Shown here one piece after another: positions 40,455-50,860 of a stretch of 53,253 nucleotides of DNA. Source of the stretch: Deltaproteobacteria bacterium (GTDB lineage Bacteria > Lernaellota > Lernaellaia > JACKCT01); the NCBI GenBank assembly GCA_027493875.1, contig JAOSJX010000013.1:1-53253 (forward strand), in the 5' to 3' direction. The notes under the pieces are model-generated. The model searched no databases, was not told the DNA's origin, and was given only the letters and a program-made list of their open reading frames with translations. Both the position numbers and the translations under genes were made by a program. Numbering within the stretch: position 1 is the first letter of the stretch; each line of letters starts with the position of its first letter.

Positions 40455-40568
40455 TCAACCCTGACGTTGCCGGTGTTTTTTCACCGGGCAGATGATCTGT
40501 ACGACACCCTTGCGCCGGATCACTTTGCATTTGTCGCAGCGGCGTTTCACCGAAGCCTGAACCTTCAT
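40455..40568 (-). CDS. rpmJ: 50S ribosomal protein L36
   Basis: 37 residues. [20 protein letters not shown] with CDKC and IICPVKKH gives the zinc-ribbon form (C-x2-C...C...H). Its start overlaps the map stop by 4 nt (ATGA). infA, which often sits between map and rpmJ, is absent here. Confidence 0.95.
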   Translation of the reverse strand: MKVQASVKRRCDKCKVIRRKGVVQIICPVKKHRQRQG

Positions 40569-41380
40569 GATCTCGTCTCCCGCGGGCTCGCCCGCTGGTT
40601 CCATCGTGGCCGCGCGGACAGAATCCGCGGGCCTTCCGGCGTGACGGCCACCGAGTGCTCGAAGTGGGCCGACAATTTCCGGTCTCTGGTCCGGGCGGTC
40701 CATCCGTCGGCTTCCGTGACGACGGCCGGCGTCCCGGCGTTGATCATCGGCTCGATCGCGAGGACCATGCCGACTTTGATTCGCTGTCCCGTCCCCGGCA
40801 TTCCGACGTTCGGAATGGGAGGCGGTTCGTGCATGCTGCGTCCGATGCCGTGGCCGACAAACTCCGTGACGACCCCAAAGCCGTGCGATTCCGCGAGCCG
40901 CTGGACGGCGTTCGACAGATCGCCGAGGCGGCGGCCGTCGCGCGCCTGATCGATCGCGGCGGAAAGGCATTCGCGCCCGGTCTCAAGCAGCCGCCGCGCG
41001 TCTTCCGAAACGTCGCCGACGGGTACGGTCAACGCGCTGTCACCGACCCAGCCGTCGACGACGGCGCCGAAGTCCATGCTCAGGATGTCGCCGTTCTTAA
41101 GCACCGTGTCCCGCGACGGAACGCCGTGCACGATGATCTCGTTGACGCTGGTGCACACGGTGGCCGGAAACGCCTGGCCGCCGTTGGAGTGCGGATAGTT
41201 GAGAAACGCACTCCGCGCGCCGTGCTTTTCGAGCACCTTGCGCGCGACCTCGTCGAGCTCCGCGGTGGTCAACCCCGGTTTGACGATGTCGGCCATGGCC
41301 ATGAGCGCCTCCGCGACCACCTGGTTCGCGCGGTACATGGCCTCGATCTCGTCCGGCGATTTGAGCTTGATCGTGTTCAC
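40565..41380 (-). CDS. map: Methionine aminopeptidase, type I
   Basis: 271 residues, one frame. It removes the initiator methionine from new proteins. Metal ligands are visible in [18 protein letters not shown] (two Asp), [14 protein letters not shown] (His), LAIEPMI (Glu) and AHFEHSVAV (Glu). The tail after PRILSARPR is slightly longer than usual. It lies 4 nt after adk and is coupled to rpmJ. Confidence 0.96.
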   Translation of the reverse strand: MNTIKLKSPDEIEAMYRANQVVAEALMAMADIVKPGLTTAELDEVARKVLEKHGARSAFLNYPHSNGGQAFPATVCTSVNEIIVHGVPSRDTVLKNGDILSMDFGAVVDGWVGDSALTVPVGDVSEDARRLLETGRECLSAAIDQARDGRRLGDLSNAVQRLAESHGFGVVTEFVGHGIGRSMHEPPPIPNVGMPGTGQRIKVGMVLAIEPMINAGTPAVVTEADGWTARTRDRKLSAHFEHSVAVTPEGPRILSARPRWNQRASPRETRS

Positions 41381-41384
41381 CGGT

Positions 41385-42035
41385 TCAATTCTCCAACGCG
41401 CTCATGATCCGGTTCGTGATGTCCTCGATGCCGCCGAGGCCGGAAACGGATTTGAGCGCGCCTTCCGTCTTGTAAAAATCGACCAGCGGCGCCGTCTGGC
41501 GATGGTACGTCGCCAGCCGCTCGCGGATCGTTTCTTCCTTGTCGTCGTTGCGCTGATACAGCGCTCCGCCACAGGTGTCGCACACACCTTCTTTCGCGGG
41601 CGGCGTGAACACCTTGTGGAACATCGCGCCGCAGCCCTGGCAGGTCAGGCGCCCGCCGAGCCGTTGCACCAACTCCTCGTCGTCCACGTCAATGGACACG
41701 ACGCCGTCGAGCCCCATGTCCTTGCGGTTCAGCAAACGCTTCAACGCCTCCGCCTGCGCGACCGTCCTCGGAAATCCGTCGAGGATAAAACCTCGGCCCG
41801 CGTCCTTTTGGTCCAGCCGCTCGTCGATCAAGCCGATGACGACCTCGTCCGGCACCAGGCCGCCCGAATCCATGTGCGTCTTCGCCTCGCGGCCGAGCGG
41901 CGTGCCCGCCTTCACCGCGGCGCGCAGCATATCGCCGGTCGAAATCTGGGGAACGCCGTAGCGGTCCGCCAGGATTTTCGCCTGCGTCCCTTTGCCCGCG
42001 CCGGGGCCGCCGAGAAGAATAAAACGCATCGCCAT
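41385..42035 (-). CDS. adk: Adenylate kinase (zinc-type LID)
   Basis: 216 residues, one frame. P-loop [12 protein letters not shown], the AMP-binding STGDMLR, and GFPRT. The LID domain carries LTCQGCG and VCDTCGG, the four cysteines of zinc-binding adenylate kinases. It interconverts ATP, ADP and AMP. It lies between secY and map, as in many bacteria. Confidence 0.97.
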   Translation of the reverse strand: MAMRFILLGGPGAGKGTQAKILADRYGVPQISTGDMLRAAVKAGTPLGREAKTHMDSGGLVPDEVVIGLIDERLDQKDAGRGFILDGFPRTVAQAEALKRLLNRKDMGLDGVVSIDVDDEELVQRLGGRLTCQGCGAMFHKVFTPPAKEGVCDTCGGALYQRNDDKEETIRERLATYHRQTAPLVDFYKTEGALKSVSGLGGIEDITNRIMSALEN

Positions 42036-42038
42036 ACT

Positions 42039-43344
42039 CTACCGCCGTCCCTTGAACTTGCCCTTGGCGCCGAGGAACCCGTCGTAGTGGCGCATCAGCA
42101 TATGGCTTTCGAGCTGCTGAACGGTGTCGAGGGCCACGCCGACGACAATCAGCAACGCGGTGCCGCCGAAGTAGAACGGGACCTTCCAAAAGGCGATCAA
42201 AAACGTCGGCAACACGCACACCGCGGCGACATAAACGGCGCCGCCGAGGGTAATGCGCGTGAGAACGCGGTCGATGTAGTCCGCGGTGCGCTTGCCGGGA
42301 CGGTAGCCCGGAATATACGCGCCGGACTTTTTCAGGTTGTCGGCGACGTCGACCGGGTTGAAGGTGACGGCCGTGTAGAAGCTTAGCAAAAGAAGATGAT
42401 GAGCACGACGTAGGTCAGCAGATAAACCGGCGAACTCGGCTGCATCAGGTCGCCGATCGTTTGCAGGATCGGATGTTCGAAAAACTGCGAAAACGTCGCC
42501 GGGAACATCAGGATCGAACTGGCGAAGATCGGCGGAATGACGCCCGCGGTGTTGACCTTGAGCGGGAGATGCGTGCTCGTCCCGCCGTACATGCGCCGGC
42601 CGATGACGCGGCGCGCGTGTTGGATCGGGATTTTCCGATGCGCTCGCTCGACGAAAATGATCGCGAACACGACAAAGACCATGAGCGCCGCGATGGGAAT
42701 CGTGGAAAGGATCGCGCGTTCCCCCGCCCTGACGTCGATCAAGAGCTGGTAGATCGCGGCGGGCATGCGCGCGACGATGCCGGCGAAAATGATGAGGCTG
42801 ATGCCGTTGCCGATGCCGAATTCGCTGATCTGCTCGCCGAGCCACATGATGAACGCCGTGCCGGCGGACAACGTGATCGCCGTCTTAACGACAAACCACG
42901 GTCCGGGGTCAGCACCGCGCCGGCGCCGAGCATGCCTTTCTCCAGACCGATGGCGATCATGGAGCCCTGAAAGACCGACAACACCACGGTGCCGTAGCGC
43001 GTGTACTGGGTAATCTTCCGGCGGCCGATTTCCCCTTCCTTCGACAATCGTTCGAGGTAGGGTACGACGACCGTCAAAAGCTGAAGAATGATCGACGCCG
43101 AAATATACGGCATGATCGACAGGGAAAAGATCGAGCCCTGCTCCAACGCGCCGCCGGAGAACATGGAAAACATGCCGAACACGGTGCCCGCCTGGCCTTT
43201 GAAGAAGTCGGCCAGCACCTGCTTGTTCAGCCCGGGGATCGGCACGGCGCACCCCACCCGATAGACGGCCAGGATCATCGTCGTGAACAACACCCGGCGC
43301 TTGAGCTCCGGGATCTTAAAAATATTTTGAAAGGCGCTGATCAA
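42039..43344 (-). CDS. secY: Preprotein translocase subunit SecY (two indels)
   Basis: About 435 residues after repair; indels near 42900 and 42385. Landmarks are [14 protein letters not shown], the plug-region [39 protein letters not shown] and [20 protein letters not shown]. Ten membrane helices are expected. An intact SecY is essential, so its broken frame here shows that the indels are sequence errors. Confidence 0.95.
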
Positions 43345-43354
43345 CGCTTGTTCC

Positions 43355-43795
43355 TCAGATTTCTTCCGCCGTTCCCCCGGCGGCCTGGATCTTTTCCTTG
43401 GCCTTCGCGGAAAACTTGTGCGCTTTGACGGTAAGGGCGACGGTGAGATCGCCGTCGGACAACACCTTGAGCCCCGCGCCCAGCTTCTTGACGACGCGTT
43501 CGGCGACGAGACGGTCGGGGTCGACCACCTGGCCGGCCTCGTACCGGGCGAGATCGCGGAGATTGATCACCGCGTATTCCGTACGGAACACGTTGGTGAA
43601 ACCGCGCTTGGGCAGCCGCCGGAACAGCGGCATCTGGCCGCCTTCAAAACCCGGCGAGATGCTGGCTCCGGACCGGGCCTTCTGGCCCTTGTGGCCCTTG
43701 CCCGCGGTTCCGCCGGTCCCCGACGCGTTGCCGCGTCCAACGCGCTTGGCGGTCCGAACCGCCCCTTTCGGCGGCGAAAGTTTGTCGAGACTCAT
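43355..43795 (-). CDS. rplO: 50S ribosomal protein L15
   Basis: 146 residues, one frame. [20 protein letters not shown] and [17 protein letters not shown] are the family signatures. Its start overlaps the rpmD stop. Confidence 0.97.
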   Translation of the reverse strand: MSLDKLSPPKGAVRTAKRVGRGNASGTGGTAGKGHKGQKARSGASISPGFEGGQMPLFRRLPKRGFTNVFRTEYAVINLRDLARYEAGQVVDPDRLVAERVVKKLGAGLKVLSDGDLTVALTVKAHKFSAKAKEKIQAAGGTAEEI

Positions 43796-43974
43796 GGCAA
43801 CTCCTCCACCACGACCATGTGCAGCACTTTCTTGACCATGCCGCGGATCGTCGGCGTGTTGGCGTGCGTCACCGATTGGTGGCGGCGGCGCAAACCCAGC
43901 GCCCGCAGCACCTTGCGATGCGGCTCTTTCTGCCCGATGACGGAACGGGTTTGCGTAATTTTGATCTGTCCCAT
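43792..43974 (-). CDS. rpmD: 50S ribosomal protein L30
   Basis: 60 residues, one frame. [20 protein letters not shown] and LRRRHQSV fit the family. It overlaps rplO by 4 nt. Confidence 0.95.
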   Translation of the reverse strand: MGQIKITQTRSVIGQKEPHRKVLRALGLRRRHQSVTHANTPTIRGMVKKVLHMVVVEELP

Positions 43975-44007
43975 CGTTCTTTCCCTCGTGTCCTGTGATC
44001 CCGCCGG

Positions 44008-44513
44008 TTACCGCGCCAACCGCTTCTTATAAATTTCCGGCTCCAAAAGATTCCGCAGGCCGTGAATCGTCGCGCGGACGAGGTTGTTCGGATTCCGGCT
44101 CCCGAGCGATTTCGTCAGAATGTTCTGCACGCCCGCCGACTCGAGAATCGCGCGGACCGCGCCGCCCGCGATGACGCCTGTTCCGGGGACGCGGGCTTGA
44201 GCAGCACGCGCGCCGCGCCGTAACGGCCCATTTCGCCGACGACGGCGTGGGGGATCGTCCGGTGCTCCGTCAGAGGCACGCGAACGATCGACTTTTTGGC
44301 GTCATCCACCGCTTTGCGGATCGCGTCCGGCACTTCGTTCGCCTTGCCTTTGCCGGCGCCGACACGGCCTTTGCCGTCGCCGACGACAACCAGCGCGGAG
44401 AACGAAAACCGCCGGCCGCCCTTGACGACCTTCGCGACCCGGTTGACGTGGATCACCTTTTCGACCCACTCGTTGGCGTCGTAACCGCGGTCATCCATGA
44501 ATTCGTTGGCCAT
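44008..44513 (-). CDS. rpsE: 30S ribosomal protein S5 (one indel)
   Basis: About 168 residues. [22 protein letters not shown] is the RNA-binding core. An indel in a C-run near 44185 shifts the frame; after repair the end reads [18 protein letters not shown] and stops at 44008. Essential for decoding accuracy. Confidence 0.95.
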
Positions 44514-44534
44514 CGCTTCGTTCCTCCCGCTCGA

Positions 44535-44996
44535 TCAAAATTCGAGGCCGCCCTTGCGGGCGCCGTCGGCCACGGCGCGGACGCGGCCGTGGTAGAGAAA
44601 ACCGTTTCGGTCGAACACGACGCGCGTCACGCCCTTGTCCTTGAGGCGCTTGGCGATGACTTCGCCGAGAGCTTCACCGGTCCGCACCTTGCGGCCCATG
44701 GCCGGAGCGGCTTTGGCGGCGTCTTTCTTCTTGGCCTTTTTCTTGTCGCCTTCGCCTTCCGGCGCCGCGTCCGCCTTCGGCGGCGCGGGCGGAGCCGGCG
44801 GGGTGAATTCCGCGTCGCGTGTGGACGCCTGCGCCAACGTCACGCCGACCGAATCGTCGATCGCCTGAACGTATAAATGGCGGCTGCTGCGAAACACACA
44901 AAGACGCGGCCGTTCGGACGTCCCGCGCACCTTGCGGCGCACGCGGACTTTCCGGGCCACGCGCTTTTCCTGTCGATCCACGCTGATGCTCATCAC
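44535..44996 (-). CDS. rplR: 50S ribosomal protein L18 with internal low-complexity insertion
   Basis: 153 residues against about 115-122 for the family. The N-terminal RPRLCVFRSSRHLYVQAIDD and the C-terminal VVFDRNGFLYHGRVRAVADGARKGGLEF are standard. Between them, after ASTRDAEF, lies a 35-40 residue Pro/Ala/Lys/Glu-rich insert (PPAPPAPPKADAAPEG, then KKKAKKKDAAKAAPA). The frame is open on both sides, so the insert is not a sequencing artefact of the indel type. Either ATG of the first two may be used. Confidence 0.95.
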   Translation of the reverse strand: MMSISVDRQEKRVARKVRVRRKVRGTSERPRLCVFRSSRHLYVQAIDDSVGVTLAQASTRDAEFTPPAPPAPPKADAAPEGEGDKKKAKKKDAAKAAPAMGRKVRTGEALGEVIAKRLKDKGVTRVVFDRNGFLYHGRVRAVADGARKGGLEF

Positions 44997-45004
44997 CGTC
45001 CTCT

Positions 45005-45541
45005 TTACGCGCTGGTCTTGCCGACCTTGCGGCGAATCGTTTCCTCGGCGTACTTGATGCCCTTGCCCTTATACGGTTCCGGCGGGCGGATGCGGCGAAC
45101 CTTAGCGGCGAACTGTCCGAGGCTCTCCTTATCGATCCCCGACAACGTGATCGTCGTGCCCTTCTCGACCGACACGGCGACGCCTCCGGGGATCTTGAGG
45201 ATTTTTTCCTTGGGAAACCCGACGGCCAGCCACAATTCGGAACCTTTGACTTCGGCGCGGTAGCCGACGCCGATCATTTCGAGTTTTCGCTCGTAGCCCT
45301 TCGACACGCCCACGGCCATATTGGCGATGAGGGCGCGGGTCAGGCCGTGCAGCGCGCGATCGTTGCGGTGATCGGAGCGCCGCGTCACCGTGACCGCGCC
45401 GTCGGCGACCGCGACGTTCACGCCGGACCGATACGTCAACGACAGTTCGCCTTTCGGCCCCTTGAGGCTGACCGTCGATCCGGCGACCTTCGCGTCGACA
45501 CCTTTATCCAGCACCACTGGTTTTTTTCCGACTCGGCTCAT
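45005..45541 (-). CDS. rplF: 50S ribosomal protein L6
   Basis: 178 residues, one frame, normal length. MSRVGKKPV start and the C-terminal RIRRPEPYKGKGIKY signature. It lies near the peptidyl-transferase side of the 50S base. Confidence 0.97.
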   Translation of the reverse strand: MSRVGKKPVVLDKGVDAKVAGSTVSLKGPKGELSLTYRSGVNVAVADGAVTVTRRSDHRNDRALHGLTRALIANMAVGVSKGYERKLEMIGVGYRAEVKGSELWLAVGFPKEKILKIPGGVAVSVEKGTTITLSGIDKESLGQFAAKVRRIRPPEPYKGKGIKYAEETIRRKVGKTSA

Positions 45542-45559
45542 GGTTTCGTCCCTTACGTC

Positions 45560-45958
45560 TTACCAAACGCGGCAGAGCAGTTCGCCGCCCAGTTTCTTCT
45601 CGCGGGCCTCGTCATCGGACATGACGCCCTGCGACGTCGACAGGATCATCACGCCGAGCCCGTCGAGCACGGGTGGAATCCCATCGGCGCCGGAATAACG
45701 GCGTAGCCCCGGCCGGCTCACCCTTTCGAGGCCGCGGATGATCGGCTTCCGTTCGGCGTCGTACCGCAGGTGAATGTGGAGGACGCCCTGGCGCCCGTCC
45801 TGCTCCACTTTGAAGGCGTCCACGAAGCCGCGGTCGCGCAGGATCTTCGCGACGCCGCTCTTGAGCTTGGACGCCGGCACGGTGACGGTCTCGTGGCCGG
45901 CGTGGTAACCGTTTCTGATTCTCGTCAGCATATCCGCCAGCGGATCGGTCATGACCAT
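45560..45958 (-). CDS. rpsH: 30S ribosomal protein S8
   Basis: 132 residues. [21 protein letters not shown] and [19 protein letters not shown] are the family signatures. The real start may be the third codon (MTDPLAD). It binds 16S rRNA and, in many bacteria, its own mRNA. Confidence 0.97.
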   Translation of the reverse strand: MVMTDPLADMLTRIRNGYHAGHETVTVPASKLKSGVAKILRDRGFVDAFKVEQDGRQGVLHIHLRYDAERKPIIRGLERVSRPGLRRYSGADGIPPVLDGLGVMILSTSQGVMSDDEAREKKLGGELLCRVW

Positions 45959-45973
45959 CTTCGTTCCCCCCGC

Positions 45974-46159
45974 CTACCAGCTCGACTTGACGACGCCCGG
46001 AAGATTGCCCTTGAGCGCGTTTTCACGCAGGCAGATCCGGCACATGTCGAATTTGCGGTAGTAAGCCCTCGGCCGGCCGCAGATGCCGCAGCGGTGATAC
46101 CGCCGCGCGCGGAATTTCTGCGGGCGCTTCGCCTTCGCGATAATGGATTTTTTCGCCAC
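45974..46159 (-). CDS. rpsN: 30S ribosomal protein S14, zinc type
   Basis: 61 residues. CGIC and CRIC in the [17 protein letters not shown] region mark the short zinc-binding form of S14, rather than the 100-residue form without cysteines. Confidence 0.97.
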   Translation of the reverse strand: MAKKSIIAKAKRPQKFRARRYHRCGICGRPRAYYRKFDMCRICLRENALKGNLPGVVKSSW

Positions 46160-46171
46160 GTCGTCCTCTTC

Positions 46172-46715
46172 TTATTTCCGGAAGGGCATGCCGAGCTCGC
46201 GCAGGGAGCGCGCGCCCTTCCTCGTCGGTCTTGGCCGTCGTCACGATGCTGACGTTGAGACCCTTGATCTTGTCCACCTTGTCGTAATCGATCTCCGGAA
46301 AAAATGATCTGCTCGCGGATGCCGAGCGTGTAGTTGCCGCGCCCGTCGAAGGCCTTTTCGGACACGCCGCGGAAGTCGCGGATGCGCGGAATGGCGATGG
46401 CGATGAGGCGGTCGAGGAATTCGTACATCCGCTCGTGCCGCAGCGTCACCATGACGCCGATGTTCTGCCCCTGGCGCAGCTGAAGTTCGCGATCGATTTG
46501 CGCGCGCGCGTCACAACCGGTTTCTGGCCGGCGATGCGCTGAAGCTCCTCGGTCGCCGTTTCGACGATCTTGGGATTGGCCAGGGCCTCGCCCAATCCGT
46601 AGTTGACCACGATCTTGGCGATCTTCGGCACCTGCATCGGATTCGCGTAACCGAACTGCTTCATGAGCGCCGGCACGACCGATTCTTCGTATTGAGTCCG
46701 CATTCTGGGCATCAT
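46172..46715 (-). CDS. rplE: 50S ribosomal protein L5 (frameshifted)
   Basis: About 180 residues across three frames (indels near 46480, 46305 and 46215). [41 protein letters not shown] and [17 protein letters not shown] are typical. After repair it ends MPFRK at 46172. It binds 5S rRNA. Confidence 0.94.
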
Positions 46716-46725
46716 GACCGTTTCC

Positions 46726-47082
46726 TCACTTGTCCAGGATCTCGCCGCAGGACCGGCAGGCGCGCACCTTGCGGCCGTCCTCCAGCACCTGGCGCTTGAT
46801 ACGCACGGGTTTGTCGCACGAGGGGCAGACGATCATCACGTTACTGTGATGAATGGCGCCTTCGCGCTCGACGATGCCGCCCTGGCGGTTGGTGCGGTTC
46901 GGCCGGGTATGGCGCTTAATGAAGTTCATGCGCTCCACGATGACGCGTCCGGTATTCAGATCGACGGACAGGACCTTGCCGCGCTTGACTTTGTTCGCCT
47001 GCGCGCCGCGCTCCTTGCCCGCGATGATGTGGACGATGTCGCCCTTTTTGACCTGCACCTTGGTTTTGTTCCCGGGAAGCAT
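46726..47082 (-). CDS. rplX: 50S ribosomal protein L24
   Basis: 118 residues, one frame. The KOW motif ([16 protein letters not shown]) is followed by a C-terminal zinc ribbon: VCPSCDKP and ACRSCGEI, two CxxC pairs. It starts large-subunit assembly. Confidence 0.96.
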   Translation of the reverse strand: MLPGNKTKVQVKKGDIVHIIAGKERGAQANKVKRGKVLSVDLNTGRVIVERMNFIKRHTRPNRTNRQGGIVEREGAIHHSNVMIVCPSCDKPVRIKRQVLEDGRKVRACRSCGEILDK

Positions 47083-47091
47083 ACCGTCTCC

Positions 47092-47460
47092 TCAGAGCAC
47101 TTCCGGCGCCAGGGAAATAATCTTCATGAACTGCTTACCGCGCAGTTCCCTGGCGACGGGGCCGAACACGCGGGTGCCGATCGGCTCCATGTTGTTGTCG
47201 ATCAGCACCGCGGAATTGTCGTCGAACCGGATCGAGCTGCCGTCGGCGCGTCCGACGTTGCTCTTGACGCGGACGATGACGGCCTTTTTCACTTCACCCT
47301 TCTTCACCTTGGCGCCGGGAATGGCCTCGCGCACGGAAACGACGATGATGTCGCCGAGCGACGCGTATTTCCGTTTCGTGCCGCCGAGCACCTTGATGCA
47401 CGCGAGCTGCCGCGCGCCGGAATTGTCCGCCACCGTGAGAATCGTTTCCGCCTGGACCAT
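47092..47460 (-). CDS. rplN: 50S ribosomal protein L14
   Basis: 122 residues, one frame. [18 protein letters not shown] and the C-terminal [20 protein letters not shown] are standard. Confidence 0.97.
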   Translation of the reverse strand: MVQAETILTVADNSGARQLACIKVLGGTKRKYASLGDIIVVSVREAIPGAKVKKGEVKKAVIVRVKSNVGRADGSSIRFDDNSAVLIDNNMEPIGTRVFGPVARELRGKQFMKIISLAPEVL

Positions 47461-47493
47461 GGCTCCTGTCCCGCCTTTCCGAACGCGCGGCCC

Positions 47494-47750
47494 TTAGACG
47501 GCCGGCCTTTCCACGATCTTGGCCACCGCCCACCGCTTTTGCGCGGACAACGGCCGGCACTCGATAATCTGCACCACGTCGCCGACGCGACATTCGTTCT
47601 TCTCGTCGTGCGCCTTCACTTTTTGTGCCGCGTCACGACCTTGTTGTAGAGCCCGTGCTTGTAGACGCGCGCCACGCGCACGACGACGGTCTTGTCCATC
47701 TTGTCGGAAAGCACCACGCCCTGGAGGTGCCGCCTCTTACTCACTCCCAT
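47494..47750 (-). CDS. rpsQ: 30S ribosomal protein S17 (one indel)
   Basis: About 86 residues. [19 protein letters not shown] begins the OB fold. An A-run indel near 47622 (cacaaaaagtga) creates a false stop after VVTRHKK; repair continues [24 protein letters not shown] in frame to 47494. Confidence 0.93.
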
Positions 47751-47946
47751 GCCGGGCCTCCCCCACGCGCGACCGCTTCAGCGTGAGCACGCGCGCGATA
47801 TCGCGGCGCACATTGTTCATCCGGGCGGTGTTTTCAAGCTGCCCGGTAAAGAATTGGAAGCGGAGGTTGAAATACTCCTCTTTCAAATCCTGTTCCTTCT
47901 GCACGAGCTCGTCGTCGGAGAGCTTGCGAAATTCGTCAGCCTTCAT
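47737..47946 (-). CDS. rpmC: 50S ribosomal protein L29
   Basis: 69 residues from ATG 47946. [20 protein letters not shown] and [16 protein letters not shown] match the two-helix fold. It overlaps rplP at its start and rpsQ at its end. Confidence 0.95.
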   Translation of the reverse strand: MKADEFRKLSDDELVQKEQDLKEEYFNLRFQFFTGQLENTARMNNVRRDIARVLTLKRSRVGEARHGSE

Positions 47947-48358
47947 GGGCCGCCTCCCGCACCACACATTTTGTTTTCAGCGGAAGCTTGGCCGCCGCGA
48001 GGCGAAGGGATTGCAGCGCGAGATCGGGTTTGACCCCTTCCATCTCGTAGAGAATGCGGCCGGGTTTGACCACGGCCACCCACTCTTCCGGGGCGCCTTT
48101 TCCCTTGCCCATGCGGGTTTCCGCCGGCTTTTTCGTAATCGGCTTATCCGGGAAAATGCGAATCCAGACCTTGCCGCCGCGCTTGACGGAGCGGGTGATG
48201 GCAACCCGCGCGGCCTCGATCTGGCGCGCGGTGATCCAGGCCGGCTCGAGTGCCTGCAGCCCGAAATCCCCGAACGCGAGCGACGCGCCGCGCGTGGCCT
48301 TGCCGTTGCGGCGGCCCTTGAACATTTTCCGGTGTTTGACTTTCTTCGGCGAAAGCAT
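47936..48358 (-). CDS. rplP: 50S ribosomal protein L16
   Basis: 140 residues, one frame. [21 protein letters not shown] and [20 protein letters not shown] are the signatures. Its last codons overlap rpmC. Confidence 0.97.
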   Translation of the reverse strand: MLSPKKVKHRKMFKGRRNGKATRGASLAFGDFGLQALEPAWITARQIEAARVAITRSVKRGGKVWIRIFPDKPITKKPAETRMGKGKGAPEEWVAVVKPGRILYEMEGVKPDLALQSLRLAAAKLPLKTKCVVREAAHEG

Positions 48359-48374
48359 CGTTTCATCCCCCGCT

Positions 48375-49003
48375 TTAGCGGGTGTCGACTTCCCCGTGAT
48401 AAATCCAGACCTTGATGCCGATGATCCCGTAGGTCGTGCGCGCGTGGTGCTGGCCGAAATCGATGTCGGCGCGCAGCGTATGCAGCGGCACCCAACCCTC
48501 GCGGTACTGTTCGAACCGGCTCATGTCCGCGCCGCCGAGCCGTCCGGAGGCGGACACGCGGATGCCCTTGGCGCCGAGCTTCATCGCGTTGGTCACGGCG
48601 CGCTTCATGGCGCGGCGGAACGCGACGCGGCGGATGAGCTGCTGGCCGATGTTCTCGGCCACGAGCTGCGCGTCGACGTCGGCGCGGCGCACTTCCTGGA
48701 CCTTGATGAAAATGTCGCGGTCCGCCATGCGGCGCAGGCGTTTCTGAAGCTGATCCAACTCCGAGCCCTTGCGGCCGATGATGACGCCTGGGCGCGCGGT
48801 GTGGATGATGATGGTCATTTTGTTGTGCGTGCGCTCGATGTCGATTTTCGACACGCTCGCGTTTTCCAGCCTTTTCTTCAGGTAGTTGCGGATGCGGAGA
48901 TCCTCGTGCAGGAGCTTGGGATAGTCCTTGTCCGCGTACCAGCGCGAGTTCCAGTCCTTGATAATGCCAAGCCGGAATCCGACGGGATGCGTTTTTGTCC
49001 CAC
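48375..49003 (-). CDS. rpsC: 30S ribosomal protein S3 (one indel)
   Basis: About 210 residues. GTG 49003 begins VGQK; one A is missing in the following run, and repair gives the family start [12 protein letters not shown]. The KH domain has [18 protein letters not shown], and the C-terminal domain [15 protein letters not shown]. It forms part of the mRNA entry channel. Confidence 0.95.
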
Positions 49004-49021
49004 GGCGTTTTCCTTCCTATC

Positions 49022-49354
49022 CTATCGTTCGTCGAGCACGATGGTGACGTGACATGTGCGTTTGAGAATGCGGTTGGCCCGTCCCATCGACCGCAACAAC
49101 ATCCGTTTGAGCGTGGGACCCTCGTCCACCACGATCGTCTTGACGTAGAGGTCGTCGATGTCGACGCCCTCGCGCGCCGTCGCGTTGGCGACCGCCGAGT
49201 CCATGACCTTGCGGATGGCCACGGCCGCTTTTTTGGGCGTGAACTGCAAAATGCCCAGCGCCTCGCTGACGTTCTTTCCGCGGATCGTATCGGCGACCAG
49301 CCGTCCCTTGAACGGCGAGAGGCGCAGATATTTGGCAACCGCTCTGACTTCCAT
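49022..49354 (-). CDS. rplV: 50S ribosomal protein L22
   Basis: 110 residues from ATG 49354, with GGAGGGA 5 nt upstream. [21 protein letters not shown] and the loop region RAREG-like [11 protein letters not shown] are typical; the tip near RSMGRANRI lines the exit tunnel. The frame stays open upstream, but that part is S19 read through an indel. Confidence 0.96.
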   Translation of the reverse strand: MEVRAVAKYLRLSPFKGRLVADTIRGKNVSEALGILQFTPKKAAVAIRKVMDSAVANATAREGVDIDDLYVKTIVVDEGPTLKRMLLRSMGRANRILKRTCHVTIVLDER

Positions 49355-49404
49355 GACGAATCCCTCCGACGCCCCGCCCCACGGCGGCCGGCTCGTTCCT
49401 TTTC

Positions 49405-49706
49405 CTACTTCGCCGCCGGCGCGAGAAGGGCCCTTGGCGGCCTTCCGGTCCGCGGCGTGCCCGTGGAAGGTCCGCGTCGGCGCGAACTCCCCGAGCTTGT
49501 GCCCGACCATATTTTCCGTCACGAACACCGGGACGAACTTTCATTTCGTTGTGCACCGCGAACGTCAACCCGACGAATTCGGGCAGCACCATCGACCGCC
49601 GCGACCACGTTTTGATGATCGACCGGTTGCCGGTGTTGTTCGCGCGTTCCGCCTTGGCCACCAGATGGCCGTCCACGAAGGGGCCTTTTTTCACCGAACG
49701 GGGCAT
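49405..49706 (-). CDS. rpsS: 30S ribosomal protein S19 (two indels)
   Basis: About 100 residues. [15 protein letters not shown] and [21 protein letters not shown], then after an indel near 49537 [22 protein letters not shown] second indel near 49425 is needed to reach the likely stop (APAAK, 49405). Without it the frame would run into rplV. Confidence 0.93.
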
Positions 49707-49715
49707 GCGTCGCTC

Positions 49716-50546
49716 CTAGTTCTTCTTCCCGCGCCGTTTGACGATGTACTTGTCCGAGTCCTTGGCCAGCCGCGTCTTGTAACCCTTGGTCGGCACGCCC
49801 CAGGGCGTCACCGGATGACGACCGCCGGAGCTGCGGCCTTCGCCGCCGCCCATGGGATGATCCACCGGATTTTTCGCCACGCCGCGCACGTGCGGGCGCA
49901 CGCCCATCCATCGCGACCGGCCGGCTTTTCCGATGGTCATGTTCGAATAATCGGCGTTGCCGACCTGCCCGATCGTGGCGAGGCAATCGCCGAGAAAGCG
50001 CCGCAACTCGCCCGAGGGCATCTTGAGCAGCACGTACGAGCCTTCCTTGCCCATCACCTGCGCGAAGTTGCCGGCGGACCGGGCCACCTGCCCGCCCTTG
50101 CCGATCTTCATTTCGACGTTATGGACGAAGGTGCCGTCGGGCATGTTTTTCAGCGGCATCGCGTTGCCGGGGCGCACGTCGACGAGCGGCCCGCTGACGA
50201 CCCCGTCCCCCACGCGCAGATTCATCGGCGCGAGGATGTAACGCTTCTCGCCGTCTTTGTAATGGAGCAGCGCGATGCGGCAATTGCGGTTCGGGTCGTA
50301 CTCGATCGTCGCCACTTTGGCCGGCACGCCGTGCTTGTCGCGCTTGAAGTCGATCACGCGATAGCGCTTCTTGTGCCCGCCGCCGGTATTGATGTTCGTG
50401 GCGCGGCCGAGGTTGTTGCGTCCGCCCGTGCGGCGCATCGGCTCGAGCAGCGACCGTTCGGGCGTGGCTTGCGTGATCTCCTCGAAGGAGCTCGACGTTT
50501 GGAACCTGCGCCCCGCGCTCGTCGGTTTGTAAGTCTTGATTCCCAT
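49716..50546 (-). CDS. rplB: 50S ribosomal protein L2
   Basis: 276 residues, one frame. Start [16 protein letters not shown], middle [17 protein letters not shown] [20 protein letters not shown] and the C-terminal [18 protein letters not shown] signature with the conserved His. It is needed for subunit joining and peptide transfer. Confidence 0.98.
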   Translation of the reverse strand: MGIKTYKPTSAGRRFQTSSSFEEITQATPERSLLEPMRRTGGRNNLGRATNINTGGGHKKRYRVIDFKRDKHGVPAKVATIEYDPNRNCRIALLHYKDGEKRYILAPMNLRVGDGVVSGPLVDVRPGNAMPLKNMPDGTFVHNVEMKIGKGGQVARSAGNFAQVMGKEGSYVLLKMPSGELRRFLGDCLATIGQVGNADYSNMTIGKAGRSRWMGVRPHVRGVAKNPVDHPMGGGEGRSSGGRHPVTPWGVPTKGYKTRLAKDSDKYIVKRRGKKN

Positions 50547-50569
50547 AGATTCCTCTTATCCCGCGCTTT

Positions 50570-50860
50570 TTAGGCGCCCTCGAAGAAGTCGATGGTATCG
50601 CCCTGGGCGAGTTTCACGACCGCCTTTTTCCAGTTGGGCGTCCGGCCGAACATGCGTCCGCGGCGTTTGTTCTTTCCCCGCATGACGCTGGTGCGCACCG
50701 CCACCACGCGCACGCCGAAGAGTTCCTCGATGGCGCGGCGGATGTCGACCTTATTCGCCTGATGAGCCACTTCAAAGACGTGGTGTCCCGCGTCCTCTTT
50801 TTTCAGATTGGCTTTTTCCGTGATGATCGGCCGCTTGATGATGTGATGCGGATCCATCAT
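50570..50860 (-). CDS. rplW: 50S ribosomal protein L23
   Basis: 96 residues, one frame. IIKRPIITEKA and NKVDIRRAIEELFGVRVVAV are standard; the protein borders the exit tunnel and docks trigger factor and SRP. It overlaps the rplD stop by 4 nt. Confidence 0.97.
   Translation of the reverse strand: MMDPHHIIKRPIITEKANLKKEDAGHHVFEVAHQANKVDIRRAIEELFGVRVVAVRTSVMRGKNKRRGRMFGRTPNWKKAVVKLAQGDTIDFFEGA

Noticed and set aside
49022..49528. An apparent S19-L22 fusion protein
   Set aside because: rplV has its own ribosome site and ATG, and a one-base repair gives rpsS a normal stop at 49405.
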